NCBI GenBank assembly: GCA_025358945.1
Contig: JANYHS010000008.1
Span: forward strand, 1 to 32,170
Source: Acidobacteriota bacterium
GTDB lineage: Bacteria > Acidobacteriota > Vicinamibacteria > Vicinamibacterales > CAVVIG01
Direction: 5' to 3'
DNA: 32,170 nucleotides
Every line of letters begins with the position of its first letter. The first letter of the stretch is position 1. A program made the position numbers and the translations under genes. This document shows, piece after piece, positions 31,833-32,170 of the stretch. Under the pieces are notes generated by a model that worked only from the letters and a program-made list of their open reading frames with translations, did no database searches and was not told the origin of the DNA.

Positions 31833-32170
31833 GCAGCTTGCTGTGACTGAACCCGTACGAGAAGTACAACACCAGGCCGATCACGAGCCACCAGAAGAAC
31901 CGCTCCCACGCCTGCGCCGGCAGGCCGTACATGATGAACAGGCAGCCCGCGGCGGAGAGCAGGCAGACCGGCCACACGAACGGCACGCGGAACGGACGCG
32001 GACGATCGGGTTCCTTGTAGCGCAGCACCAGCACGCCGATGCTGACGAGGATGAACGCGAACAGCGTTCCGATGTTCGTCAGGTCGTAGGTCTCTCCTGC
32101 ATCGCCGACGAGCGACCACAGCGCCACGAACACACCGGTGATGATCGTCGTCGTCGACGGGACCCTGGTG
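31810..32170 (-). CDS. Amino acid permease (APC family), C-terminal part
   Basis: Partial gene: the window edge cuts it and the frame stays open to 32170. About 120 C-terminal residues are visible. TRVPSTTTIITGVFVALW, then a soluble loop GDAGETYDLTNIGTLFAFILVSIGVLVLRYKEPDRPRPFRVPFVW, then two more hydrophobic segments (VCLLSAAGCLFIMYGL, WWLVIGLVLYFSYGF). That layout (R-x-P..RPFRVP loop between membrane helices, YG(F/Y)SHS end) is typical of bacterial cationic amino acid/polyamine transporters of the APC superfamily. It should take up amino acids across the inner membrane. Confidence 0.88.
   Translation of the reverse strand, partial: TRVPSTTTIITGVFVALWSLVGDAGETYDLTNIGTLFAFILVSIGVLVLRYKEPDRPRPFRVPFVWPVCLLSAAGCLFIMYGLPAQAWERFFWWLVIGLVLYFSYGFSHSKLRAHNKAA

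Overview
This is a high-GC bacterial window. An LpxC gene implies lipopolysaccharide and therefore a Gram-negative envelope. Together with the gene order (dprA-topA-trmFO-xerC; rplU-rpmA-obgE-nadD-rsfS; ECF sigma-STAS) and the many short palindromic repeats, it suggests Acidobacteriota, possibly Vicinamibacteria. That placement is an inference from gene content, not from a marker search.

Layout. (1) 1-4943, + strand: an ABC-F ATPase, then an NtrB/NtrC-type histidine kinase and sigma-54 activator, with a good -24/-12 promoter match in front of the kinase. (2) 4944-10105: an accessory island between the convergent ntrC-like and xerC genes, bounded on both sides by palindromic repeats of the same style (CACGAAA...TTTCGTG). 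It holds a MazF-type toxin-antitoxin pair, about 700 bases with no convincing gene, and a tight operon: small HTH protein, reverse transcriptase-Cas1 fusion, Cas2-like protein, unknown 212-residue protein. (3) 10105-16298, - strand: dprA, topA, trmFO and xerC, with the last three overlapping or abutting. (4) 16559-21292, + strand: TPR protein, lipoprotein, L21, L27, ObgE, NadD, RsfS, ComF. (5) 21258-23144, - strand: tmk and lysA. (6) 23172-25787, + strand: ECF sigma factor, STAS protein, small conserved-looking protein, radical SAM protein. (7) 26012-32170, - strand: lpxC, uvrA, a nucleotidyltransferase pair, a CaiB/BaiF-type racemase/transferase and the C-terminal part of an amino acid permease cut by the window edge.

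The most interesting element is the RT-Cas1 operon at 6344-10016. The fusion keeps the RT catalytic motifs (DIEKFFDN, PQG, YADD) and the Cas1 E/H/D residues. It is followed without gaps by a divergent Cas2-like gene and a gene I do not recognise. No CRISPR array, Cas6 or effector gene is visible in the window. The RT is split by a single in-frame TAG at 7325-7327 between motifs A and B while the frame stays open on both sides. TAG is an ordinary stop in many neighbours, so this is a recent nonsense mutation, a readthrough site or a sequence error, not codon reassignment.

A second theme is small palindromic repeats. Several lie inside housekeeping genes without breaking frame (ABC-F, trmFO, dprA, uvrA); dprA and uvrA share the 13-mer GGGGTCTGACCCC.
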